A DNA stretch of 64,000 nt. Source: Sclerodactyla briareus (Eukaryota > Echinodermata > Holothuroidea > Dendrochirotida > Sclerodactylidae). A program made the position numbers and the translations under genes. Under the pieces are notes generated by a model. The model ran no database searches. It had not been told where the DNA came from and saw only the letters and a list, made by a program, of their open reading frames with translations. The stretch is from the NCBI GenBank assembly GCA_026419785.1, contig JAODTK010000543.1:186001-250000 (forward strand), given 5' to 3'. This document shows positions 1-11,205 of the stretch, piece after piece (position 1 is the first letter of the stretch; every line of letters begins with the position of its first letter).

Positions 1-22
1 ACACACGCACACACAACACACG
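1..22. repeat. CA microsatellite, cut by the window edge
   Basis: An imperfect run of AC/GCAC dinucleotides opens the window and continues beyond the left edge. It is followed within 25 bases by a degenerate copy of the hairpin that also follows the CA tracts at 14.6, 27.8 and 38.4 kb, so I read it as the right end of the same composite repeat. Its full length cannot be judged here. Confidence 0.7.
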
Positions 23-42
23 ACGCGTGCTCGTTGATGATA

Positions 43-69
43 GATTCATCCGGACTTCGTCAAGGAATC
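43..69 (+). other. Hairpin next to a CA tract, copy 1 (degenerate)
   Basis: The left arm reads GATTCAT and the right arm AAGGAATC around a GACTTCGTC-type loop. The intact consensus from the other copies is GATTCCTT and AAGGAATC with the loop TGACTTCGGC. As in the other copies, the right arm is followed by a run of A. Its role is unknown. The constant position beside CA/TG arrays suggests the end of a mobile element. Confidence 0.55.
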
Positions 70-270
70 AAAAATGCGCCAGGGTTCTGTGAATCACAGG
101 GACGCACGGTCTTCACACTCTCACACAGGAAGCAGAAGCCCAACGTTCTGGTGTATTGAAGGCGCGCTTGAGTGATGCGTTCCATGGGCACCACGGAAGC
201 TCTGTGATCAAGGGGCGCTATTTATAGTGACGTCACGTGTCACAGAGCATCAATAATGGTGTATCACGTG
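60..270 (-). promoter_or_regulatory. Promoter-like cluster: two E-boxes, CRE, TATA box
   Basis: Read on the minus strand, this holds CACGTG at 265-270, an overlapping CRE and E-box (CACGTGACGTCA, 228-239) and TATAAATAG at 218-226. An ATG lies at 183-185, roughly 35-40 bases below the TATA box, where transcription would normally start. The ATG opens only 41 codons and stops inside the hairpin at 60-62; I do not recognise the peptide. The order CACGTG, TGACGTCA, TATA is what a CREB/bHLH-driven core promoter looks like, but no gene of proven coding quality follows. It could be the promoter of a repeat or a chance cluster. Confidence 0.3.
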
Positions 271-1524
271 ATTAGGCGCCAGTCCTTGTTCATGAGAGGC
301 ACTATAGCTCATGTAGTATAGCCAACTAGAGCACTACATACGTGTTAGAAAACACCAAAGACAGTCTGGTATAACATAGCCTATGGGCGGTGCACAGCCT
401 GTGTTTCTCCGTGCGCCCTGTTCCGACGGGGACGCTGCGGTCGGTCATATCTCATATGATTTAGTAGGCTATCCGACACTCGACTTCAGAGTAACCTGTA
501 ACCAAGTCGTCTGATACATTATACGAACTCCACGTGGTTATAGCAAGCTGTTTGACACGAGATTACGGGGGCGTAAACTCAACAGGACTCACAAGTGTTG
601 GGGGTGAACAGACTGACGGGTGCCTGCGAAACATTCACGTAACAGATGTGTCTAAATATGCTACCACCTTCACGGCAGCTCATGGCGTGCTTCCGAGACA
701 AGTGAGTAGGGGCGCAACAAAATGCGTAACTGGATACTGAATAGCTATGTATCGGATATTCCACCCAGCAGCGTACCTCAGTATATATTCACCCTGCGAA
801 ATGTGTGCTCCTGTCCTGTGAACTTGCATGTTCGCTCGCTGACGGTTCTCAGATTTTGCAAGGTGGGAGGGAGGGAGGGGGAGGCGGGGGGGGTTACCAC
901 ACACACCAAACTTTTCCAGTTAACCCTAATGAGCATTGCACCCTTAGATTACACGCCTGTACACCCCAAAATAGCTCTCCCTGTATTCTGGCGAAAGAAA
1001 CCGGTATTCCATTATAATTTTACCATACCTGTATTGTATTTCAATTTTTGCATGCAGACTCGCTTCCAGTCTGAGACTGAAGGGTCTGACTTTATCAGGC
1101 TGTATTTTTGTAACACCGGAACCCTTCACGACACCACGCACAACCCTGCAGTGAATTAATAACATTATGACCTAGATACTAAGTGTAGGAAATCTTGGGT
1201 GTCCCGATTTCTGCATAGCCTACACCGCCTGTACACTGACTGGAGGACCACGTCACCGACAGATAGGGACAGAATATTTTGGAAGTTATTGTATATTAAT
1301 TTTCGGGCGAACAAGCAGCTAGCCCCTGTGCTCATTAAGTGGGGAAAACACACTGCAAATGCACATGACACAAGCATCTTCCAAAATAAGCATACCACCA
1401 ACAGTCCGAGCCTAACCAGCTCCATTTCAATTAACCCAAATTTGCGGGTGGACCCCAGTAATTTCCATCAATCAGCCCTAAACTACAACTTAGTAGAAAG
1501 CAAGTGGGTATCTCGGCGCACCTC
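271..1524. other. No gene recognised
   Basis: Unique-looking DNA with only short overlapping frames on both strands, none with a recognisable domain. Apart from the G-rich tract at 865-893 I see no promoter, RNA gene or repeat. The longest frame, 722-1159 (+), runs through that G tract and has no protein-like motif. Confidence 0.6.
865..893 (+). other. G-quadruplex-type run
   Basis: Four G-runs of at least three bases are separated by single A residues (GGGAGGGAGGGAGGGGG), followed by a run of eight G. Single-base loops are the most stable class of intramolecular G-quadruplex. No gene start is recognisable next to it, so any regulatory role is unknown. Confidence 0.6.
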
Positions 1525-1963
1525 CCTACCAAACACAAAAACGTTTTAAAAAACATGTTTTTTCTAACATGTTTCGCTGATCGTTTCGAAAACGTTTTTT
1601 TGGTGAGTAACACGAAGGTTAGGAGAATATTTACCAGAACGTTTCACAAAACGTTTTGAAAGAAGAAAACGTTTCGGAAACATTCCAAAATTTCTGAAAG
1701 TGTTCTAAAGGGTTTTGGTGGCCAAAGATTTGCGCCAAAAAGATTTAAGTTTATGTTAGTGTGTCGAAGTATATTATATAATAGTTTTGTTTCCTGGTTT
1801 CTGTAACTCCTCCAAATTGAATAAAATTGAATGTTTCTTAGAATTTTCCCAAAACATTTTCGGGAGGGTATGGAAACGTTTCCGTACCATTCGTGTTACT
1901 CAACATTAAACGTTTTCAGAAAACATTGAAAATATGTTTCCGAAAACGTTTGTGTTTGCTGGG
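1525..1963. mobile_element. MITE, copy 1 (AACGTT-rich, 439 bp)
   Basis: The left end reads CCTACCAAACACAAAAACG. The right end, reverse complemented, reads CCCAGCAAACACAAACG, so the element has terminal inverted repeats of about 17-20 bases. The interior is AT-rich, crowded with AAACGTTT-like palindromes and has no coding capacity, as expected of a non-autonomous DNA transposon. A second, directly oriented copy lies at 63,402-63,825. The target duplication is unclear (possibly TA here), so I do not assign a superfamily. Confidence 0.7.
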
Positions 1964-3384
1964 CTATATACTAAATTCCTGCGTACTAGGTGGTTTCAAC
2001 ATGTAATTACTGTAATAATACATGTAATAAACCACTAGCCAGTGGACTGGGGCCTTACTCGTGATTGTTATTCATTGCCACTAATCCAATCATCAGTTAC
2101 CTTGGAGTCTGTTCTCAGTCATACACATCATGTACATATTTACACCAAGTGGGTTTGGAAATGTTAACAAATCAGCAATTTTCAGCGTCACAGACAAATA
2201 ATCACTCCTTGCGACAATAAATAAATATCTTATACGAAAATATAACTCACCGCTTTTGTGTCGCTGTTATAGTGTTAAAACTCCAGCGTATTCCACTTAC
2301 TGCTTTCCTCGGCAGTCTCTGCTTAGTCTGCCTTGGTTGGCATTGAGCAGGTTACAGTAAGTGCGGTATGTACAGTCGTGTCTGATCGGCAATCCCACTC
2401 AAGGTGAGTCAGTGATACATCTGCCTGGAATGACAGAGTATAATATTTTTACAGTGATAGCGTGACTCAACGCAATCCAAACAGAGTCAGCACTCACGCC
2501 AGATAAGTCCTACGCGAACGCCTTCACAATGGTCGAACGCCGCTGCAGCAGGGCTTGGTTCAATAGTAGCCTACCAAAGCGCGTTAGGACTAATAAGAGA
2601 TCACTATCAATAGCTGTCACAACACTCATAGTCTAATGACACAAGGACCAAAGCATTTGGGTAACGCCCATTCTCACGTCAACGGAAGGCGCACTGATCA
2701 CCTGTTAGGAATCTGCGGTGATGGAAGCTGCCTCAAGAATTACCCTCAGATCTCGAGCACTCTCTTTCTCTCAACTCAAGGGGGAGCCTGAAGTGGCGGA
2801 TGTATGGGGCTGAGGTTTGTGGGAGGCCCTGACCACTCGAGGTGTAATCTATAACCTATTCAACAACTGCGAGAATATTTCAATATTTCGAGTTGTTGTC
2901 TTGTTGTATTTGAACAGAACCCGCGCAACAAGTGTGGTTGTATTGCTGGGAATACGACGGCGTTAGGCGAGCAAGGGTCAACGAGCTACTTCCCGGCTGC
3001 AAGCTGCGTGCTATGGGCAACGGGTAGCGCCGGTTAATAGTGCCTGGTGAGCTGAGCCGGTTCACCCCTCCGGTAGGTGGTAATTTAATGGGCTCAAAGT
3101 CCATGCATCGGTTCATCCGAATGAATTTCGTTAAATTATTTGAATGATACTGTTTCTCTCTGGCAGCACAAATCCTTTTGGTGGTGGCGCCAGACTGCAA
3201 CATGGGAATTGAAAAGCGTTGGCCATAGTGACACAGTTTAGGCCATGTGAAGTGGACAGATAGAATGGTGTTCACGAATTTGATAGTAGGCTAGGCCTAG
3301 CCCACGTTATAGGCCTCGAAGAAAAGGTCGTGGCATGAAGCAAAGGATACTTTTTTGTCGCAAAAATTAGGTTCAATTATATGG
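1964..3384. other. No gene recognised
   Basis: No domain, RNA gene or repeat with a second copy in the window was recognised. The 131-codon minus frame at 2,880-3,275 is uninterrupted but shows no recognisable motif. I treat it as chance. Confidence 0.5.
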
Positions 3385-4135
3385 TAAGCCGCTTTTTCCA
3401 TGCCCGCTGCAGGCGGGCGGCGGGCGTTTTGGAATACCTCGTTTCACACGAACACGCGGGGCGGGGGGGGCGGCCGTTTTCTCGAGTCACGCACCTCTTC
3501 TCACTATTAGTGTGTACTATATAAGAACCGATGTAGCCCTCTATTATTATTATTATTATATTATTATGTATTATTATTATTATTATTATTTTATCAAACA
3601 ACCCGGGGACGCATACTAGTGTTTCAACTAAACACCGGTGTTTCTTTTCTGAAAACCATTGTTCGAATGTCAACGATCAAGCCCACTATTAAAACTTCAA
3701 ATTGACAGGTTTCTGGAATTTAAATTAGCAAATACTTGACCTATCACTGGTTTAAACATGTAACTAATGTTGTCAAATAGGTGTCTGGTCTGGCCGTAAA
3801 AATAGAGACAACGTATAAAATCTCATCCGCTAGTGTGGAAACAGTTTAGCCTCGGAATGCTTTTGGACATTCTTTCTGAACAAACATTGTCCTCTACTCT
3901 CCATTAAAATATCGGGCTACAACCCGGGTGATTGCAGGGAAATCACCGTAAATCGATTACGAAATACCACGCGGGACCCGCGGGCGGCGGAAAAAACGCT
4001 ACAATGACCGATCGAGAAACGCCGCCCGCCCGCTCGCTCTCGTGCATTGAAACGGCTCCCATTGAAAATAACGATAGCGCTTTTAGGCGCCCCGCCCGCC
4101 CGCCCGCGGCATGAAACGCGTCTTAAGCACTTTTC
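3385..4135. repeat. GC-rich inverted repeat around a TTA microsatellite
   Basis: Near the left side (about 3,395-3,495) the sequence CATGCC is followed by GGGCGG-rich tracts and then GTTTT. Near the right side (about 3,955-4,125) the same order appears on the opposite strand, with four GC-rich tracts in total. Between them lies AT-rich DNA and a (TTA)n run. The layout resembles a short fold-back element or two copies of a GC-rich repeat in inverted orientation. No coding capacity is seen. Confidence 0.45.
3541..3594. repeat. (TTA)n microsatellite
   Basis: An imperfect trinucleotide run of TTA/ATT with two small interruptions, lying between the two GC-rich arms of the surrounding inverted repeat. 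Confidence 0.9.
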
Positions 4136-4489
4136 TGGAAGCTAACAAAATAACGAAATATTCCGCTCACTCCTACCAAGTAAATCGCATCACTACTCGC
4201 GGTTTCGAGCCGCACTTGACCATATGCAGGAAGGGAAGCGAGTATCACATGGTCAACGACGAATCACATGCGGTTATATTGCAGTATTTGTCTTCTAAGA
4301 TTTAAATAGCACGCGTCCTGCTACAGGGTGAGAATACCGAGGGTGTAGGGATGGGCCGATCGTGCACTAGTGGTGCTCCATGCCGCGCCGCAGACGCAAT
4401 GCATTCATGTTGTGTAGATCTGTGTAGGTTGGGCCTACGTGTTCATAGTGTGTGTATGAACATGTAGGCCTAGGGTACCGATTATCGTG

Positions 4490-4730
4490 TTCAAGTTTGG
4501 AGGGGATATACCTCATGCCACCTGCCAATTCGAGGCAGGCGCACCACTGGGGGGTCAGACCACCACAACTTTTTGGACGTCCTCCATACATAATGATTTT
4601 TTTCACACAAAAATTTTCCCATCACTGCTTGCTTCGACCCCCCCCACAGCCCCCAAAAAAAAAAATGTTTCTGCCCCCAACTTTCATACAGTGGCTGCGA
4701 GCCCTTGTTCGGAGGTGCCGTCGGGCTGAA
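4490..4730 (+). repeat. Fragment of repeat family X
   Basis: This segment aligns by eye with 61,215-61,400. Both share a CATAATGATTTTT-like stretch, CACACAAAA, CCCATCACT, a C-run after TTCGAC/TTCCGAC, and a closing ACAGTGGCTGCG followed by CCCTTG. The open frames on both strands are not preserved between the two copies, so I do not call them genes. The family is probably a non-autonomous DNA transposon or transposon untranslated region. Confidence 0.55.
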
Positions 4731-5937
4731 TATAACTGTTGTTCTATTCATGGATTTAAAACTGTTTACGTCGTGCATGGACGCCACATTGACCCCCAAT
4801 TTACACATTAAAGTGCTCATCCACAAATTCTGGCAATTGGCAAAATTCACTTTCTGTTTTCAATTTATGTGAGGCAAACAACCCATTAAATTGAAACCCT
4901 TCCAGCTAGCTATATTATACTCCATTAACCTTTCTGAAGATACGCGGTCTCAAGAAAGTAAAGCCTTTGAGCAGTCGATGATTTGTCATTGGGTGGGGGG
5001 GGGGTTGAGGGGTCGGAACCCTTCGTGCGTAACCCCCTGATATCGCTGCTTTCACCATCTCCTCGTCCTGCGTCAATAATGACTAGGTCAGTAACGAATA
5101 GGTCAGTAACGAATATGCCAATACTGAATGGGTTAATTATTACTATAGATCCATAAACCATCCCATTCATCTGTTGTAAAGCGCCCGCCGATTCACATAA
5201 TTCTGGCCAGGCCCGGTAAGCAAATTATCCCGCCCGGAGCGTCATGAATCGATCGTTTTTTTTTTTTTTTAAATTTATTAGATTTTTAGACTTACTTGTA
5301 AGAAATTGGACATAATTATGTTAGGGTTATATACTCGCCGTATCCACCACGGAAGGCTACGTCAAACAGTTACCCATGTATTCATATAATTGCGGGGATA
5401 TTGGTGAATGCTCCAATAAGTCAATAATGTAACACTCCGTTCTGGCAATGGGAAACAGGTTTTTTTTTGTTTTGTTTTTGTTTTTTTTCGGTGGTCTAGG
5501 ATCTTTAACTTACACAACATTCTGTATCTTACAGCCATTACTGCGCTCCGCTAAGATGGTCAACATAATTATACCCCCTCCCGCTCCTCCCTCCCCCCCC
5601 CCCCCAATGCCCTTAGTACTGCGCCGCCTGTTTATATACTGTAGATCCGTGTAAATTTATCAGATGCCTTTTTTATGAACTCGGAGCTTACTGTTGTGAT
5701 GGTTAAAATGAAATCAGTAGAGAAATCAGGCAGTCATGACAGTTGGGTGGGGGGTGTTATGTATGTAGGTTTTTGTGCGTGTGTGTGTGTGTGGTGTGTG
5801 GGCCCTGGCTTTTGCTCACGATTACTCTACCTCACAGGATGGAGGAAACTCAACTCGGTATAATTTGTTCGCCATGCTGAGTACATGAACCCTTTATAAT
5901 AATGTATTAAGGTAAATGGTCAATGATCATCTGAGGT
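4731..5937. other. No gene; short low-complexity tracts
   Basis: Contains a small tandem duplication at about 5,084-5,116 (AGGTCAGTAACGAAT twice), a T-run near 5,257, a C-run near 5,592 and a short TG tract near 5,777-5,795. No coding domain or RNA gene was recognised. Confidence 0.6.
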
Positions 5938-6349
5938 TAATTTATTTATATTTATTTACATTTACTTCATGAATGATGGGTAAAAGAACTCGGTTTAGAA
6001 ATTGCTAATCACCCACCCGAGGCCAAAAATACCCTGTCAACATATCTAAATGACACAAGAATCCCCATGAAGAGGTCAATATTAGATAAAGTGACATTAA
6101 ACGTAGAGAGCCTTAGAGGTCCATTAATAAATATTTCATGAACCTTACAAAACAAAATGGGAATCAATCAAATGAGATAATCATCACTGGATCAAATGTA
6201 TAATGAGGCTCCTTTGTCAGATGAAATCATTAAAAGAAATTCATAAAATTACCTTATATACCATCATAGACACTTCAAAATCCTCAAATAATATTTAGCT
6301 TCTAAAAATTCATATTATTTCGCGAATTAATGTTTACAAAAAAAACTGC

Positions 6350-9250
6350 CTAAGGATGCGCCTCCCTAACAGTTTCGGGTAAGTTAGTCCAGTCTCTAGC
6401 AGCATTGTATGAAAAGCGTCGTTTGTTGTATTCGGTCCTTCCACCGGTAATCAATAGCCATTTGACGTAGACGATCTCCAGACCCATGTAGTGCGTAATC
6501 TTCTGGTGAATTGGGAATAACCCTCTGAGATAATCGGGAGTCACACCATTGAGACATTTATATATCATTGTAAGACGCTTTTTCCCGCATACGCTATCGA
6601 TTACCTTCATCCCAGTGTATCAAGCATATAATCAGAACTTAATTGGAAATCAGGATCGCCCAATATTACTCTTGCCCCGATTTTTTGCACTCGGTTAACT
6701 TTTTACATATCGCCCTTCTTACATGTACCCCATATGGTTCTACAGTAGTCAACAGCGGCATATTATACCCGTGATAATACAGTTTCCAGGTAGCTTGTCT
6801 TAATAAATGGTTTTATTCTTCTTAAAAGCGCAATTCTCCCCCGAAAATCTTGCAAAGATAAATCTACATTGTACATTCCCAGATAATGTTTGATCATATG
6901 GCAAACCCCCGTATTTTTTCGTGGAGTACATTTTCCAGAATGCAGTTTGTTTACTGTCACAGATGGAGAGCTTATTCCCTAATTCATCTTGTCTCGAATA
7001 ATTTCTCTTCTTTAGCCGGGATCTCATCAACATAGTTTTTATTTTTACTGTATTCATCGCCATTCTTTTTAACCCTTACAAACCACCGCTTATTTCACAC
7101 ATGTTCAGCATTAAATTTATCATTTATATCTGTTAAAGTTTTACCATCGACCATAAAAAGTTGTATCTTCAGCAACATGTCGCACGTAACTATGTTTTAA
7201 CGCGAGACCATATCATTTATATCTAATATGCATAAACAATGGTCCTAGAATAGATCCCTGAAGGACCGCCAACATACAAACCTGCTCGGGATCCGCAAGA
7301 GCCCCATTAACTGACTTGGCTGGGTTCTACCAGCAAGTAAGACGTCATCCAGCACATGTACTTTCGAAAACCCCATAAGACCCAACTTGCGTATTAGAAT
7401 TCATGATCGACCATATCAAAGCCTTTTTAAATCCAGGAGTATGTGCTTACAAAATAACCTTCGTCGATTGCTTCCTCCATCCGTCTGTGATTTTTAGGAG
7501 AGCTGGTCTCGCATGAGTGCCTTTTCCTGAAATCCTGACTACTGCGCAACTCTAAGCAGATCAAATTCATTCAGGTAATGGTAATCATGGCATTATGTCG
7601 TGCCTTCGCAATAATCTTGGATACTAACTGGTAAATAAGATAGGCCGATAATTAGAAACGGTCCGCTTGAATATTGGGGTCCATCTGGCTTGTTTCCAGC
7701 CTGGCTGGAAACACGTTTGTTGAAATCCTTAATTTATAATGTGAGTAATACTTTAACAAATAACGCCTGCATTGCTTCTTTACAATTTTAGTTCAAAAAA
7801 AAACACTAATTCCATCTAAACCAGTTGCTTTTTTTTTTGGGTTCTAAAGAACTTAAATCCCGCATCACGAAATCTTGTGAGACCACGGTATATCAAAGCG
7901 GGTACCGATGGGCAGCTTATTTAATATATACCTTGTAGTTCCCATCAAAGGTCCTGTGACCTGCAACCCCAGGTCCCACAACACTGGTGATACAGAAATT
8001 TGAAGAATTTTTTTAAATGCATTCGCAAACCCCTGGTTACCTTCAATATCCCTCTAATCATCACTATAACGACTGTGTGATTGTTGAACTTTCATGTCAG
8101 TGTTGGTTGATTGGACATTTCGTAGGAGCTTCCAAATAGCTTTAAGAGTTTCCTTCGTGTTCAATTATGACATCATGGAAATAGTTTTGCTTCGCCTTTC
8201 TAATCATGCCTGTTAACGTTACTTTCTATATTGTTTGTACAAGTGAGATCAGACTTCTTAGCCCTGTTTCTTCTCTTACTTGATCATTAAATTTCGTCTC
8301 ATTCCACCAAGCCGGTTGAAATTTTCTCTTAATCCCCTTTTCATTAAAGGGGCATGTTTTATCCGGATATATCCCTCAATACATTTTGCACGCGGCTAAA
8401 GCTTTATCTGGACCGTCTATATGAACCCCGTCTGGGGCCCTAAGAGCCCTCTAAGTAGGGGTCTCGCTCCCTCCTCCCAACTCATTTTGTTTAATATTTT
8501 CCAAACCTTTCTATACTTTTTGGCCCTGTGTGAGTGGTTCTTATTCTAACTCACATGCGCCACTGTAAATACTATTGGATAATGTCAGCTAATTGGTACA
8601 TGAGGCAACACTGAGATTTTTAACTCGACTTTCATTGTGGTGTATACATGGTCAATCCACTTGATCAAGGTTACAGAATTTTCCGTTTCCCCCCTTGTAG
8701 TATTTTAACCATTTTTTCAATCCCAGTTATTCGATACTCTTGACCAATTACAGTTTTCTTCCATTCAACAATGATATGAAATCAACCCATTATACCGATA
8801 TCCAAATCAGAATGACACGGGTTCGTTAGCATCTCTCCTAATATATCTGTCCAATCACTGTGGTCAACATGGCGGGTCGATATAAAACAAACATTAATCC
8901 ATTTTTAAAACATTTTTGACAAAGGGAATTCTATTCTACCCAAATTGCTTCGAAGGCATCAACCTCAATTGATCTCGCCTGACACAAAGGTATGTCGTGT
9001 TGTCACATAACACCAACACCACCTCCTTGTCTCCCCTCTCTGTCCCGGCGGACCCAACATTACCCGGGTATCATTGATTTCACTCATGGTCATTAATTGA
9101 ATCATCGAGACATGTCTCGTTCAACCAAATGTGCAAGTTTATAATTTTTAGTCCGTATATTAATGCTTGTTATTGGTCTCCTTTTATGAGACGGCGATTG
9201 ATGTAAGGAAGGCGATGTTCAATTCAATTTTGCACAGTAACATTCTTTCT
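6350..9250 (-). pseudogene. LINE ORF2: endonuclease and reverse transcriptase, degraded
   Basis: This would encode the APE-type endonuclease that nicks the target and the reverse transcriptase that copies the element RNA. Read on the minus strand with frame jumps, the endonuclease shows WLNETCLDDSI near 9,112-9,130, GGGVGV near 9,010-9,035, an IMG-x-F relic of the GDFN motif near 8,785-8,805, and S-stop-HYPIV (normally SDHxP) near 8,575-8,600. The reverse transcriptase shows LKKAFDMVDH (motif A) at 7,411-7,436, QGSILGP (motif B) at 7,241-7,263 and VAEDTT where YADD is expected near 7,157-7,180. The C-terminal part (6,350-6,610) is an open frame with the typical YKCLNG...PDYL and RRFSYNAARDWTNLPE. 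Catalytic residues are lost, so it is not functional. Confidence 0.8.
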
Positions 9251-9489
9251 TTGTCTGCTCATTGCTAGCCTGTTTTTGTCTGTTGCTATGGGAACATAAC
9301 CTACTTGCCTGTTTTTTTTTTCCATTATTCAAGTTAGAATGTGGGGGGGGGTTTCCTCAGTAAGGGGGCATAAAAGTTTATTTTTATTAAAATTCATATA
9401 AGGCTTCAAATTCAGTAAAAGTCTTAAAACCTCGTTATTACGTTTCCGATTACGTAGTGCACTGTCCTCTTTGCGAATAGGGGCCAGTT

Positions 9490-10650
9490 ATTGTGGCGCC
9501 CTGTCTTCCCTGGCCTCAACCTAGTAAGATGGTTCCACTTGTTTGGCACATTTTTCGCCTTGTGGCCTCGGCGTCCTCATGCTCTGCACTGAATGGGGTG
9601 GTCAAATCGGCAACCATTTTTTGAAAAAAGAGTGGTCTGGCTCTCCATGAGTTGTACACTCACGATGCTGTTGTGGGCCTCGACCTCTGGGTGTGGTATT
9701 GGCTGTGGAAATGGAACCTCCCTGTACATGGTGTTCCTCCCTGGCATCTCTGGGGCTGTAATCATATCGGCTGTGGTGTGGGGGCTCGCAATTGAGGTCA
9801 TATCTCCGTTGTTCTGACTTCCGGTGACTCCTGATTTTGAATAGTGCTGGGAGCTGTGTTAGTTGTCAATAAAACGGTTCGTGCCTCTCTCTGTCGGTTT
9901 AGGTGGACATCGTCGGCCGAAGGCTCTCCATGTCTGCGTCCCCCATCTGCGTATGGTCATGCATGAGGACGTTTGCATGACCTGCAGCCTAGTACTCGAC
10001 GTTAGTTTCCTGTAGTTCACTATCGAGATTGTATACAAATGGCGTGTTCATATCCCTCCGGGGACATGGTCCCGATATACGACTGAGCATGGTGTACCGC
10101 TGCTTCAGTTCCTTTAATCGTGTCCCTCAAAAATCCTAGGTCTTCCGCCCTCGAATAGATTTCGACACATCATGTATTTCGCAGCTGCATGGTCATTTAC
10201 TTGATTAGTTATGTGGCCGACACGAGTGACCTCACCCGAGTGTCCTGAGATTGTGCGATGGTGGCTCCCCGTATGCATTTCACGTCAGTGTTCTCAAATG
10301 TTTCATTAGTGATATCCCGTAGCAAAGAGTCTCCAATAATTAGGTTCCTTTTTCGGTTTGGCCATTTTGTTTTTGGTACGTCTGCGTAGCTGGGCATGCC
10401 GACATTATCCCAGGGAGAGCCTCCTAATGTCTCTTGCCTGGAGTTCCCGCTTTAGTTCCGTTAGTTCTCTTCTCCTTCGATTCGTTTTCTCCAGCTACGA
10501 TTCAGTCGTTCGGCTGTTGTGCTTGGAGCTTTTTGGGTAGGCTCCGACACGATGGGCAAATCCATGATTTCGTTTTTGGAGGAGCTTTTCTTAATCCGCG
10601 ACGCATGGAAATGATATTTGTTGTTGAAAATTCACATGTTTGATTCAACA
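9490..10650 (-). pseudogene. LINE ORF1: PHD-like, esterase-like and zinc-knuckle domains, degraded
   Basis: ORF1 of CR1-like LINEs encodes an RNA-binding partner of ORF2. On the minus strand I see a PHD-like WICPSCR near 10,546-10,566. An SGNH/GDSL esterase-like domain follows: LIIGDSLLRDI near 10,305-10,340, SGPCPRRDMNTP and a LDSEL-like stretch near 10,000-10,080, and DDVHL, the expected histidine block, near 9,901-9,916. A CCHC zinc knuckle (C-x2-C-x4-H-x4-C, after repair of one base) lies near 9,550-9,600. Several frame jumps separate these pieces. PHD and esterase domains in CR1 ORF1 are established; the downstream knuckle is my reading and less certain. Confidence 0.65.
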
Positions 10651-10690
10651 GTATCCGGGCGTAATGTGGCCCCCATTACAGCATGGAAAG

Positions 10691-11205
10691 GAGCCTTCAG
10701 TTTGAACGTGATGGTAGACAAAAAAGAATTGGAACAGATTGTTTCTGCTGCCCATGGCAACCCGTATTTTTACACTGTCGCGAACCGGTTCCTGTTGTCG
10801 ACGCGCCACTAATAAATGGCGGTAAAATAGTATATGCGGTGAAAGATTTCAAACCGAAAAACAAACCTCGATCAAATGTTGTAAGGACACAGCGAAAACG
10901 TTGGCACCCAAACTCCTGAACAGTGCCGTAAAACAGTATTGAAAAGTATATAGAATAAATCAACTAACATAGAACTTAACCATAAAGCCAAGTGGCTTAG
11001 TGATTCCTTGACTGGTTTTCTGTCACCCATAATCATACACAGGGACACGGACATAATGGAGATAGTACCAGCTCATGCTGGGCAACATCACTTTCTGACA
11101 ACTTTCCTATCTTTACCAACCAAACTAATAGGGTTCCTGTACCTTGGTAAGAAAGCTAACACTAAATTTCAAGTTTTTTTTTTTCAGACTTGACCTCGGA
11201 ACCTT
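10691..11205. other. No gene recognised
   Basis: Links the LINE 5' end to the satellite. A TTTGACC-type satellite-like phrase and the T-run near 11,170-11,190 suggest the satellite family fades in here. The short plus frames have no recognisable domain. Confidence 0.5.

Larger units (their letters stand above)
5938..10690 (-). mobile_element. CR1-like LINE retrotransposon, near full length, broken
   Basis: A minus-strand non-LTR retrotransposon. Going 5' to 3' it holds an ORF1 relic (10,650 down to 9,490), an ORF2 relic (9,250 down to 6,350), a 3' untranslated stretch and an AT-rich simple tail of TAAA/TAAATA units at about 5,938-5,968. The ORF1 make-up (PHD-like finger plus GDSL/SGNH esterase-like domain) is known from CR1-like LINEs, which is why I place it there. 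Both ORFs carry many stops and frame changes, so the copy should be dead. The 5' end is not sharply defined. Confidence 0.8.

Noticed and set aside
722-1159. A 145-codon plus frame
   Set aside because: Runs through the G-rich tract, has overlapping frames on both strands and shows no protein-like motif.
2880-3275. A 131-codon minus frame
   Set aside because: Uninterrupted but without a recognisable domain or splice signals; likely chance.
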